Below, piece by piece: positions 54,853-64,000 of a stretch of 64,000 bases of DNA (its first letter is position 1; each line of letters begins with the position of its first letter). The stretch spans positions 55,236,593-55,300,592 of the forward strand of contig NC_057923.1 in the NCBI RefSeq assembly GCF_018873765.1. Reading direction: 5' to 3'. The notes under the pieces are model-generated. The model ran no database searches. It was not told where the DNA came from and saw only the letters and a list, made by a program, of their open reading frames with translations. This DNA comes from Telopea speciosissima. Its lineage: Eukaryota; Streptophyta; Magnoliopsida; Proteales; Proteaceae. Position numbers and translations under genes: made by a program.

Positions 54853-57800
54853 CAACAACAACAACAACAACCATAGCCTTATCCCAACTAAATGGGGTCG
54901 GTTACACGGATCCAATAGATGCTAAGCCAATAAAGGATGCAAGAGAGATAAAAAGTAAAAAAGGAAAATAAGTAAAGGTAGGAGTCGAAGCAATAGTCAA
55001 AACAGCATCCTAGGAACATCCCCCTTACAAAGGGTAGGTTATATGGATCCTTGTCCTCCAAACAACTCTATCCGCAGTCATACTAGGGTCGAACCGTACC
55101 ACATGCATATCCTTTCTTACCACTTCACCAATAGTCATCTTAGGCCTGCCCCTACCCCTTTTAGCTCCATTAAGCTGAATCTTGTCACTTTTCCTTACTG
55201 TTGCATTCATGGGTCTCCATTGGACATGACCATACCACCGCAGGCGGCTCTCCCGGAGCTTGTCTTGGATTGGTGCAACTCCCAAACCAGTTCTAATACA
55301 ATCGTTCCTTACTCTATCTCTCCTGGTCTTGCCGCACATCCACCTCAACATCCTCATCTCCGCTACACTCATCTTATTTATATTATTCTTCTTAACTGCC
55401 CAACATTCAGCCCCATAAGTCATAGCTGGTCTTATTACTGTCTTGTAGAATTTTCCTTTAAGTGTAACAGGCATGTGTTTGTCACATAACACTCCCGATG
55501 CGCCTCTCCACTTCATCCATCCTACTTTAATTCTGTGGAAAACATCATCCTCTATATCGCCCTCTTTGTTAATGATTGACCCCAGGTATCGAAAGCGTTC
55601 ACTTTGTGGTAGCTCTTGCTCCTCAAGTTTCACCGCTTCATCCCCCCTCCTAGTCTGGCTGAAGTTACACATCATATATTCTGTCTTTGTTCTGCTTAAC
55701 TTAAACCCTCCTGATTCCAAGCTTGATCCCTATAATTCCAATTTTGCATTAATCCCTTTCACTGTCTCGTCTATCAAAACAATATCATCGGCGAAAAGCA
55801 TTTACCAAGGAACCTCATCTTGAATGTGTCTGGTTAAGTCAGCCATGATGAGTGTAAACATATAAGGGCTTAGAGCTGATCCTTGGTGTAGCCCAATTGT
55901 AATTGGGAATTCACTACTTTGGCCCTCTGCAGTTCTGACACTCGTCATTACACCCTCATACATGTCCTTAATTAAACTTATATAGTTACTTGAGCTCATT
56001 CTCTTGTTTAGGACATGCCAAATAAGCTCTCTAGGGACTCTGTCATAGGCCTTTTCTAGGTCTATAAAGATCATATGGAGGTTCCTTTTGTTAGCTCTAA
56101 AAATTTCCATAAGCCTTCTTAACAAATAAATAGCTTCTGTCGTGGATCTCCCTGACATAAAACCAAATTGATTCTCCGAAATATCAGTCTCTCTTCTTAT
56201 GTAGGTTTTATTGATTTTTTCCCATAGCTTCATGGTATGACTCATTAGTTTTATGCCTCTATAGTTATTGCAGTTCTAAATATCACCTTTATTCTTATAA
56301 ATCGGGACTATAGTGCTTCTCCTCCACTCATCTGGCATTTTCTTTGTACTCAAAATTTTGTTGAACAGCTTGGTTAGCCAAGATATACCCTGTACTCCTA
56401 AGCTCTTCCACACTTCAATTGGGATCTCATCCGGTCCCAGTGTTTTACCTACATTCATTTTTCGTAGGGCCTTTTTAACTTCGGCCTCACCAACTCTTTG
56501 TAGATGCCCATGACATGAGTTGGCTTCAAGACTATTCCTCTCTACTTCAGAATCCATCCTATCTGTCAAGGTAGTTCCATTTAGTAGGTTGTAAAAATAT
56601 TCACCCCATCTCTCCAAAATTTCTGCCTCTCGTATCAGTACTCTACCATCCTCACTCTTAATGCATCTAACATGGTGTAGATCTCTGTTCTACCTTTCTC
56701 TTATTTTTGCTATCCGACAGATCTCATTTTTGCCCTTCTTTTGTATTAAGTTTTACATAGAAGTCATCATATTTCTTTGCTCTAGCTTTCCCCGCAATCC
56801 TCCGAGCTTCTTTTCTAGCTGCATAATATCTCACTTTATCCTCTGCTTCTCTAGTCCTTGGCCAGGTCTTAAAACGATCTTTCTTAGTCTTAATGGCTAC
56901 TTGGACCTTGTCATCCCACCACCAAGTCTCTCTAGGGGCCAAACACATACCCTTTGAGATCCCTAGCATTTCTTTAGCAACCTTCTTAATACAAGTCGCC
57001 ATCTCAATCCACATCTCATTGGTATCCCCCTCAAAGTCCCACTTTCCTTGTGTAGCTACTTTATAGGTAAATGACTCTAAGAGAACTCCTTGTAGCAGCC
57101 TCCATCTTATCTTAGGGCAAACCTGATTCACCTTCGTGTGTTGCCTTGCACCAAGGTACATATCTAAGACCACCAGTCGATGTTGAGTGGTTAGACTCTC
57201 TCCAGGTATAACCTTACAATCCTTACATAGAAGTCTGTCAGACCTTCTAGTTAGGAAGAAATCTGTTTGGCTTGCATGTTGTTCACTCTTGTAAGTAACT
57301 AAATGTTCTTCTCTCTTCTTAAAAAAAGTATTTGCAATGCACATATCAAATGCTATCGCAAAGTCTAACACTGAGATCCCCTCTTCATTCCTCTCCCCAA
57401 CCCCGTATCCTCCATGAACTTCTTCATAGCGTCTTCGATCTCTTCCCACATGTTCGTTAAGGTCACCTTCGATAATAATTTTCTCTCCTTGGCCAAAACC
57501 TTGCACTAAACCATCCATATATTTCTAGAATTGTATTTTAACACTCTCATCTAACCCTGCTTGGGGTGCGTAGGCACTTACAATGTTGATAACCTTGTTG
57601 TCTAGCACCAGTTTGATAGATAGGATCCTCTCTCCAAATCTTTTAACATCCACTACTTCGTTCTTAAGATCTTTGTCCACAACTATGCCCACTCCGCCTC
57701 TCCCGCTTTCATTTCCCAAGTACCATAGTTTGAAGTCATCTAAAGCCTTGGCTTTGTGACCCTTCCATCTCGTTTCTTGAATGCAGGCAACATTAATCCT

Positions 57801-58637
57801 TCTTCTCCGCATAACATCTATCAGCTCCATACTCTTGCCTGTCAGCGATCCGATGTTCCAGGATGCAAATCTAATCCTATGCTTATGAACAAGATTTGTA
57901 TGAGAGGGCATGATAAACGAAAAGATAATGGATAATTAAAATATATTAAGAAAAATATTAAGATCCATGCAAAAGGGATTGACTGGATATAATATAGTGT
58001 TGGCTGCCTACCTGACGCACCAAAAAAGGAGAGATACTATATAATATATAGATGCAGCACTAACAGTAAGGTTAATAGGACAACTTACCAAAGATTATTT
58101 AATACATTGTATAGGTAAATAGATTAGGTACACAAGAATCAATTCATACCAAAATACCCTAGACTACTACACAGTCAGTCCCACTATACTAATGGATACA
58201 ATAGTGTATAAAACAATAAGCATGAATAGATAATGCAAAGCAATGATACACTAAAGGAACAATACAGTAGTGTAAAAGAACAATATGCAAACAGATGCAA
58301 TACAGCAAGTATAAGCAATATCACACAACACAAGTATAGGTACACAAAATGCAGCAAGATACAGAGCACTTCAGCTAGCAATTACGCAACACCTACTAAG
58401 GCAATGGTAGGGATAATCCAAAGGGGTACAGTAGTGTAAAGAACAGTATGCAAACAAAGAGAGTAAGATAAATTATCACCCAAATACAACACAAGAGTGA
58501 AATTTCCTGCATATCCCCAAAATTACCAACAGAATGTTGCAAGGTAGAGAGGTACCAATGCAGCGCGCACAGGGTCGGTGAGTCGATGGTAGTCATCGGG
58601 GATTAAGGAGACACAGGTGCTGGTGGAGGAACCAAAC
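54853..58637 (-). mobile_element. Structurally full-length RTE-clade LINE
   Basis: A 3785-bp non-LTR retrotransposon. It is flanked by a perfect 15-bp target duplication, ACCTTTGATCACTTA, at 54838-54852 and 58638-58652. The 3' end (low coordinates) is a (TTG)n tail on the - strand, preceded by the plant RTE signature GACCCCATTTAGTTGGGATA. The 5' region from 58637 to about 57911 is untranslated and includes AT-rich sequence. The body encodes an endonuclease and reverse transcriptase broken by several stops. It lies 26 bp beyond a solo LTR. Confidence 0.93.
55025..57911 (-). pseudogene. RTE polyprotein (AP endonuclease + reverse transcriptase), degenerate
   Basis: On the - strand, from 57911 down. 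The AP-endonuclease part has RIRFASWNIGSLTGK, CIQETRWKG, SAYAPQAG and GDLNEHVG. The reverse transcriptase part has LGPDEIPIEVWK, motif A FIDLEKAYDRVPR, GLHQGSALSPYMF and the FADD box near 55780-55800, followed by a C-terminal region with YLGSIIN and MTYGAECW. The copy is not functional: stops interrupt the frame between endonuclease blocks (near 57523), in the linker (about 56620-56725), before the RGIKLMSH segment (about 56275), directly before the FADD box (about 55803) and after KLEL (about 55735). Domain order and spacing are otherwise complete. Confidence 0.9.
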
Positions 58638-58652
58638 ACCTTTGATCACTTA

Positions 58653-61380
58653 TAAATATTTAATTTCACAAAAAACTATTTCTTAGAATGCCAAGTAGCA
58701 AAGAGGAGATTGATATAGAAGGACCCAATCTTTATGAAATTATCAATAAGAAAGAGACATCTTGACCTTTTCTTCACTTAAACGTAACAAGAAAGACATA
58801 ATATTGTTGGATGTGCACATGACAATAGATTCTAAGATTCTCTTCCTTCAGATTTTTTTGTTCAAGTCTATGGAAGTCCACTTTTTTATTTGATAGTGAT
58901 CTCTTCCAACCTTTCCATGTGGTTGAATTAATGGTTCTAGATAGTGAGGAAGGATTTCCTCAATGGTCCATCCTTGTTCACTTATTATTAATTTGGCTAA
59001 GCCAACCTTTGGATCGAAAAGTTCCATTTGCATGGTCATGTGTTAAATTTCAAGCCCCATCTCTATTGTATGGCCTACTATAGTAGGATATTTATCCTTA
59101 TATTTTCAATGTTGAACTGATGTTGTCCTCGATTTATTGAAATTGAAGTTTCGACCAATTTATAAAGCTGTCTGCGTATCTCCTAAGAGTGTTAATTTGG
59201 GACCAAAATCAGGAACCATATTAGAACCGTCTTAGTAGAACCCGGTGCCAAACCATTTGATTAATAAATGGGATAGTATTGAGATCTGATTTTGATACCA
59301 AATAATAAATGGAACATGACAGATCCGGGATGGGATTTCCGAAATACCAATTAAGTATTGGCTAGAACCAGAACTAGTAGTACTCTTTCAAAGGGTATAT
59401 TTCATGTTTTTGTATACAAGTTTTATGATTGTAGTTTGATGTAGTTGGGTGATATTTTTTCTTATAGAGGTTTTAGCTGAGGGACCGTCAGTTTTGTTTC
59501 TATAGACTTATTTAGTGATGGCAATAAAACCATATATGGGCTTGTGTATTTTGGTTTTTGGTCATCATTAATTCATAGTTGTCATTTTGAGAAGCTTACA
59601 TGTTATTGTTAAATATGGCAATGCCAAAATATAGAGCTATATTGGCTTGAATTTATTGAATGTCTATGATTGAATATATATACAAGTTACAAGAATCAAT
59701 TAGAATAAATTATTCCCTAATCTACTGCTATGATTGAGATTGTACACATATACATGACAAATATAGATACAAAGAGATAAGGATGGGAGGTGGCATGCGT
59801 GGGCATGATAAACATGTGATAATAGTTATTTTAAGGAATTTAAAGAAATATAGTTATGAAATTCACATGGTTACGTATTCTAAGTTGCTTTCTAAAGTAA
59901 AGAACACTTAGATCTCGTAAGAGTGAAAAGATCCACAACAATAATAACATAATCAAATTAATCAATAACAAACAACATTTTGTAAGAGAGCGAATCAATC
60001 TAAACTTCAAAAATCTTAAGCCAGAGTAACATGACACATATGCATAGCATTTCCAAAATATTGAAGAGTTTTGAGTGATTATTATTTCCCTTGCCAAAAT
60101 AATAAGCAAAGGAGTAAAAAACATCACATAACATAAACCATGAAAATACATTTTCCAAAGGTGCTACCCTAGTTCACTAGTAAAATCTGTTGTATGTTGT
60201 TGCCAGGACTTGAGATCAAATCCATATTCACTTTAGTACCTATTAAGGGGGAAAAAATATTACATAATTTACTAGCCAGTCCCAACATTTATTATCTGCA
60301 TCTACTAAGTAGAGTTTTTGTCACTTGAGTTCAGTTCCTTGCATTTAAATACATATCTGGATTTCCCTTTTGCTTTCATAAATATCCTTCTTCATCCTTT
60401 AAATGACAGTAAATGGGATTGGCATTTGACCTATACATTGGTTCATATGAATGTACGTGCAAAGGAACTCAACTCTTGTCAATCCACGTAAACTCCAAAA
60501 GCTTGTGCCTGATGGAGTTTTAATGGGAAGCAAAGGACCCAAGTTTAACTAAATATGCTCTTAATTGTAAAACTTCAAGTTGTCCATGCCAGTCCTCAAT
60601 TATGCCATAAATTTAAACTCAAAAACATTCACTACTAGCTTAGAAAAATAAAAAAGTCAATTCTAGTTAAGAATTAGATGGATAGGAATAAAGTTTTAAA
60701 AATTCAAGAGATGGTAAATCTAAAAATCCTCTTTTCTACATATATTTTTTTAATGGAAAAAATTTTCAAACATGACTGTAAGCCGTGTATGTGAGAGGGT
60801 CTCTCACAAAGAGTTGGAAAAATTATAAATCCCCACCCATCAATTAATGCCTTGAAACTCCCACCCTCTCATATACACGGTTTACACACGATCATGTATG
60901 AAAACTTCCCCTTTTTTTAATTATTAAAAATTACATATCAACTCTCTACTGATTCCCCTTTTAACTGTTAAAAATTACATATCAACTCTCTACTGATTTA
61001 ATAATTCAAAATGCATAGGAGAAAATTCATTAAATGTATTGGGTCACTAAGGAGTTATCAAGCAAATAGGAAACTTGAAAAGGGTAGAGAAGAGAAGGTA
61101 ACACATTGAGGAGGGTAAGAGTGTAAAACGGATGTTGGCTTCCCCGACAACGGTTTCGGGATGCCCCAGGTGACCTGCAAGTTCCAGTAACCAATGTATC
61201 TTTTCTCTACCCTTTCCCTCCAATTATTTGTTTTCTGACTTGACAGGTTTACCCTTCCATTTTCTTGGAACCAATCACCAATGTTCCTCTACCCTAGTGG
61301 TGCCCTTATTTTTTACTCTCTCTCTCTCATTTTTGATATTTCTGAGGAGAATCCACCAATGTTGCTTTGCCAGTTGTAGC
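58653..61380. other. Intergenic; one weak foldback
   Basis: AT-rich, no gene. Around 60765-60905 ACATGACTGTAAGCCGTGTA and TACACGGTTTACACACGATC form an imperfect foldback with AGAGGGT/ACCCTCT further in. Confidence 0.4.
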
Positions 61381-61386
61381 AGAATT

Positions 61387-61554
61387 TTTATCCTCTTAAT
61401 TACACTGTCTGTACTTGACCGTCAAGTACATCTAATAGAGGGAGGTAGACCCCATCTCGGACAATGTGCTTGGGCAGAGGGTAGGATAGTCATTTCTGCC
61501 TCCTCTGTTAGATGTACTTGAGTCAAATACGGACAATGTAATTGAAAGGATAAA
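61387..61554. repeat. Foldback element (type TTTATCCTCTC), second copy
   Basis: The left arm TTTATCCTCTTAATTACACT pairs with the right arm that ends ATGTAATTGAAAGGATAAA, with several mismatches. The inner pair GTACTTGACCGTCAAGTACATCTAA-like sequence (61411-61435) against TTAGATGTACTTGAG is good. The loop has GGGTAGGATAGTCATTTCTG, the reverse complement of the core in the 36.76-kb copy. Confidence 0.8.
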
Positions 61555-63030
61555 GATCCATTGTAGCATCCAGTAGAGTGAACCTAACCATGGAAAAGCA
61601 TGTCTAGCATCTTTAACTTCTTCCATTTTTTGATATTCATAATAGGTGCATTATTGTAATAAAATTAGTGAATTAAGAAGCTTCTTCTGATTTCCTCTTA
61701 TTTATTTCTAAATCCTTTTTGGAAAGAGTTTTCTATCCGGGACTCGATCCTGCCTCCTCGGGGTTCCTGTGATGGGGGTACGAAAAAACATCAATATGGG
61801 TGAGATTTTTGTCTTTCATGGGGATGGAATATTGACCATTTCACACCATCATGTGTTTGCACGCAAGAGCTACACTCTCGGACGAAGTCATTTTTCTCAT
61901 ATTTTTTAATAATGAGTAAAAAAAGAATTTTAATATATATAAAATAATATAATTTTACATTGAAAAAAAATATGTTATACTAAAAAGGCAAAGAGTATGG
62001 GGATGAGCTTAAATGTTTGAATGTGAATATAAATGTCCAAAAACTCGTAGAATTACCAATACATTCTATTACACTAAAATAATTTTCTAGTAATTTTTTT
62101 GAAATTTTAAACTCACATTTTACCATTTCTTGTACTTGTATTTTAGGTTGGACCTAAGGATGAACAGTATTGAGGTATGAATACTTGATCATGGTTTCAA
62201 ATATCAGCATCAGTTGAGGTCGAGGTCAATTTCAATACTTGTTCGATCTCTTATCGTTGCAATGATTAATAATAAAAGTAAATTTAACCAAAAATCAAAT
62301 TTTTTTATAAAAATAAGGACAAAACTGTGTAAGATAACCTGATAAAATCAATAGATATCAGTATCAAATCCCATTATTGATATTTAAAACAATGACCAGA
62401 TTCAATCCTAGGTTTTACATAACATAGAGACTTTATTAATGCAACATGCTCGTGCACATACTTTGTGACCAAACGTTTATAAAGAGCATGGCTGTAAATG
62501 GATAACCGAAAATTCAATTCGATCCACATCTGTATCCATTTAGGGACATCCGTAATCGCTTAGAGATATCCGAAAAAAAATATCCAAATACTCTGATAAG
62601 AATCCAAATACTTAATAATAAAAAATTAAGTAAATAATGATCTTAAGGGGTTTTTTTTTTTTTTTTTTAAATTCAACAGGTTCTAGAATATGAGGAAAAG
62701 AGAATCATGATCTAAGAGATATGGATTGAGAGTGACTTGTATCAGCTAGGGAGAGGAAGGTCCGGGTTAACAAGGTAGAGATGTAAACAGATGATCGAAA
62801 ATCCGAATTCGATCTACAACCGAATCCGTTTAAAGATATCCATATTCGACCAAAAAATATCTGAATCCAATCACATCCGATCCGTATCCAAGCTGAATCC
62901 GATCCGATGGACCTAATAAAGAGAGATTAGGGGGCTGGACTCTAGAGGCCGGAGGCCCTATCATGTAAAGTGATGTGGTACCGGTGCATCAAAAAAGAAA
63001 AAGTTGTAGTGGTTAGGGAGGGGTTGGCAT
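61555..63030. other. Intergenic; hAT-like repeat words
   Basis: 61730-61890 has the wording of the foldback family (GGGACTCGATCC, TACACTCTCGGACG) without clear arms. 62488-62910 has TGTAAATGGATAACCG, ATCCGTAT and GAATCCGATCCG words akin to the MITE at 3567-3787. No gene. Confidence 0.4.
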
Positions 63031-63175
63031 CAGATCTCCACGTGGGGTATTATCCCACATGGATCTTACCATGCATGAGGTATGGGTCCTGCAAGTTAGA
63101 GATGAGTTCTACACCTCATTAATGGTGAGATCCATGTAAAGTGGCATCCCATGTGGGTTAGAATCCAAAAACATT
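63030..63175. repeat. Imperfect foldback
   Basis: CCACATGGATCTTACCATGC pairs with ATGGTGAGATCCATGT, and ATGAGGT with ACCTCAT. No loop core of the main family, so probably unrelated. Confidence 0.5.
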
Positions 63176-63199
63176 GGGGACTTTGGAGGAGGCCTAACC

Positions 63200-64000
63200 C
63201 CTATATGTATTAAATGTATTTCTCTCTACATAAATTTGACTAGAGTGTGCAATAGTGCATTGGAGACAATCTGTCTCTCTTATCTAGGTATTGTGTGCAT
63301 GCTGCTTACAAATTGCATGCGTGAACCCTAAAACTAGTGATGAATAAATGTAACAAGTAAATGGGATAAGTAGTACTTTAGGGTTTTGCAAGAGCAATGG
63401 AAAGTTGCCCACTTGCTATCATCCCTACTCCCAAGGGCCAAGAGGCCCAAGACCCTACATGACCTACCCTCTTCTTTGTTTCTTTTTATTTTCAGGAGAA
63501 AGGACATAAGGAAAGATTGATTATTTTCTAATTTATCTTTTTGCCCAAAACTAACCCTTTCTTCCTTCCACTCTTTCACCTGTTCACCAATTCTTCACCA
63601 ACTGAAAAAAATATAACCGTTGTTCTGTTACCATTTTTTGTAACCCTCCTGAGGCCCCTGACTTGGTGGGTAGAGCACGATAACGATCCATTTTGATATA
63701 AACAGAGCTAAAACTAGGTAAAGGTAATTCAAGACTTTGGTTCCTATAATTTGCAAATGGACTGTTTTGGGAAACTAAGGAAGGGTAGAAACGTCTTTTT
63801 AATGAAAGCTGATTATAGATGTCTTGAAAGAGTAAAAGAACGACAAACATACTTTGTTTGCTTTCTTTAGAAAACAGAGGAGTGTTGTGTTTTCTGGTGT
63901 TGTTCCAAGTTTGAATCCAGACTCTACCTCTCTCTCTTCTACTACTACTACTACTTCTACTACTATTCCAAGTTCCAACTCCATAGTCTCCTAGCTTGGA
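63200..64000. other. Right edge, no gene recognised
   Basis: Two overlapping - strand open frames end near the window edge (63584-63850; 63799-63984). The second starts MELELGIVVEVVVVVEE from a (TAC/CTA)n tract at about 63941-63964 and shows no family motif. A gene could begin beyond the edge; nothing supports one here. Confidence 0.4.

Noticed and set aside
55043..56957. Several + strand open frames of 60-150 residues
   Set aside because: All are antisense shadows of the RTE reverse transcriptase and endonuclease region.
63799..63984. Open frame starting MELELG, reminiscent of the LxLxL start of Aux/IAA proteins
   Set aside because: Only the first six residues fit; the rest is a (TAC)n-encoded V/E run and no Aux/IAA domain motif follows.

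Overview
The window is nuclear DNA of a flowering plant. The evidence is multi-exon genes with GT-AG introns, angiosperm gene families (OFP, KUP/HAK, DUF641, PUB), an Au-type SINE, plant RTE and L1-like LINEs, and a very high load of small transposons and foldback repeats in AT-rich intergenic DNA. I cannot assign a species from the sequence.

Five genes look intact. (1) An OVATE-family protein like OFP17, single exon, + strand near 2 kb. (2) A complete nine-coding-exon KUP/HAK/KT potassium transporter closest to KUP2, + strand, 11.4-19.1 kb, with a 5'-UTR exon near 10.2 kb. Its splice sites join in frame to 793 residues. (3) A three-exon plastid-type protein with a C-terminal Cys/His zinc-ribbon-like module, + strand, 21.0-22.2 kb, function not recognised. 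(4) A single-exon DUF641 protein of the GIL1 (GRAVITROPIC IN THE LIGHT 1) family, - strand, 23.7-25.0 kb. (5) An intronless U-box/ARM-repeat E3 ubiquitin ligase (PUB), - strand, 33.5-35.5 kb. They share no pathway and each appears to be a stand-alone plant gene.

A sixth locus, - strand 43.9-46.6 kb, is a myo-inositol oxygenase (MIOX) gene that has decayed. It keeps about ten exons in order. One intron starts with AT instead of GT, exon 7 has a one-base frameshift, an L1-like LINE 3' end sits at exon 8, an iron-ligand Asp has become Gly, and the last exon has a stop. A solo LTR sits in its fourth intron.

Mobile DNA fills much of the rest. There is a structurally full-length RTE-clade LINE with a perfect 15-bp target-site duplication (54.85-58.64 kb) and a 5'-truncated relative plus an Au SINE inside one KUP2 intron, both with target-site duplications. 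Four L1-like LINE 3' ends carry RNase H domains, one interrupted by a hAT-type MITE with an 8-bp duplication. There is also a 1.35-kb element with about 80-bp inverted repeats, two solo LTRs of one family, and hAT-like elements.

The most unusual feature is a dispersed set of about twenty 120-180-bp foldback elements. Their hairpin arms fall into several mutually unrelated sequence groups, but most share a short loop core resembling AATGACCACCTTACCCCC, present in either orientation. I regard this as the best candidate for an undescribed system in the window.
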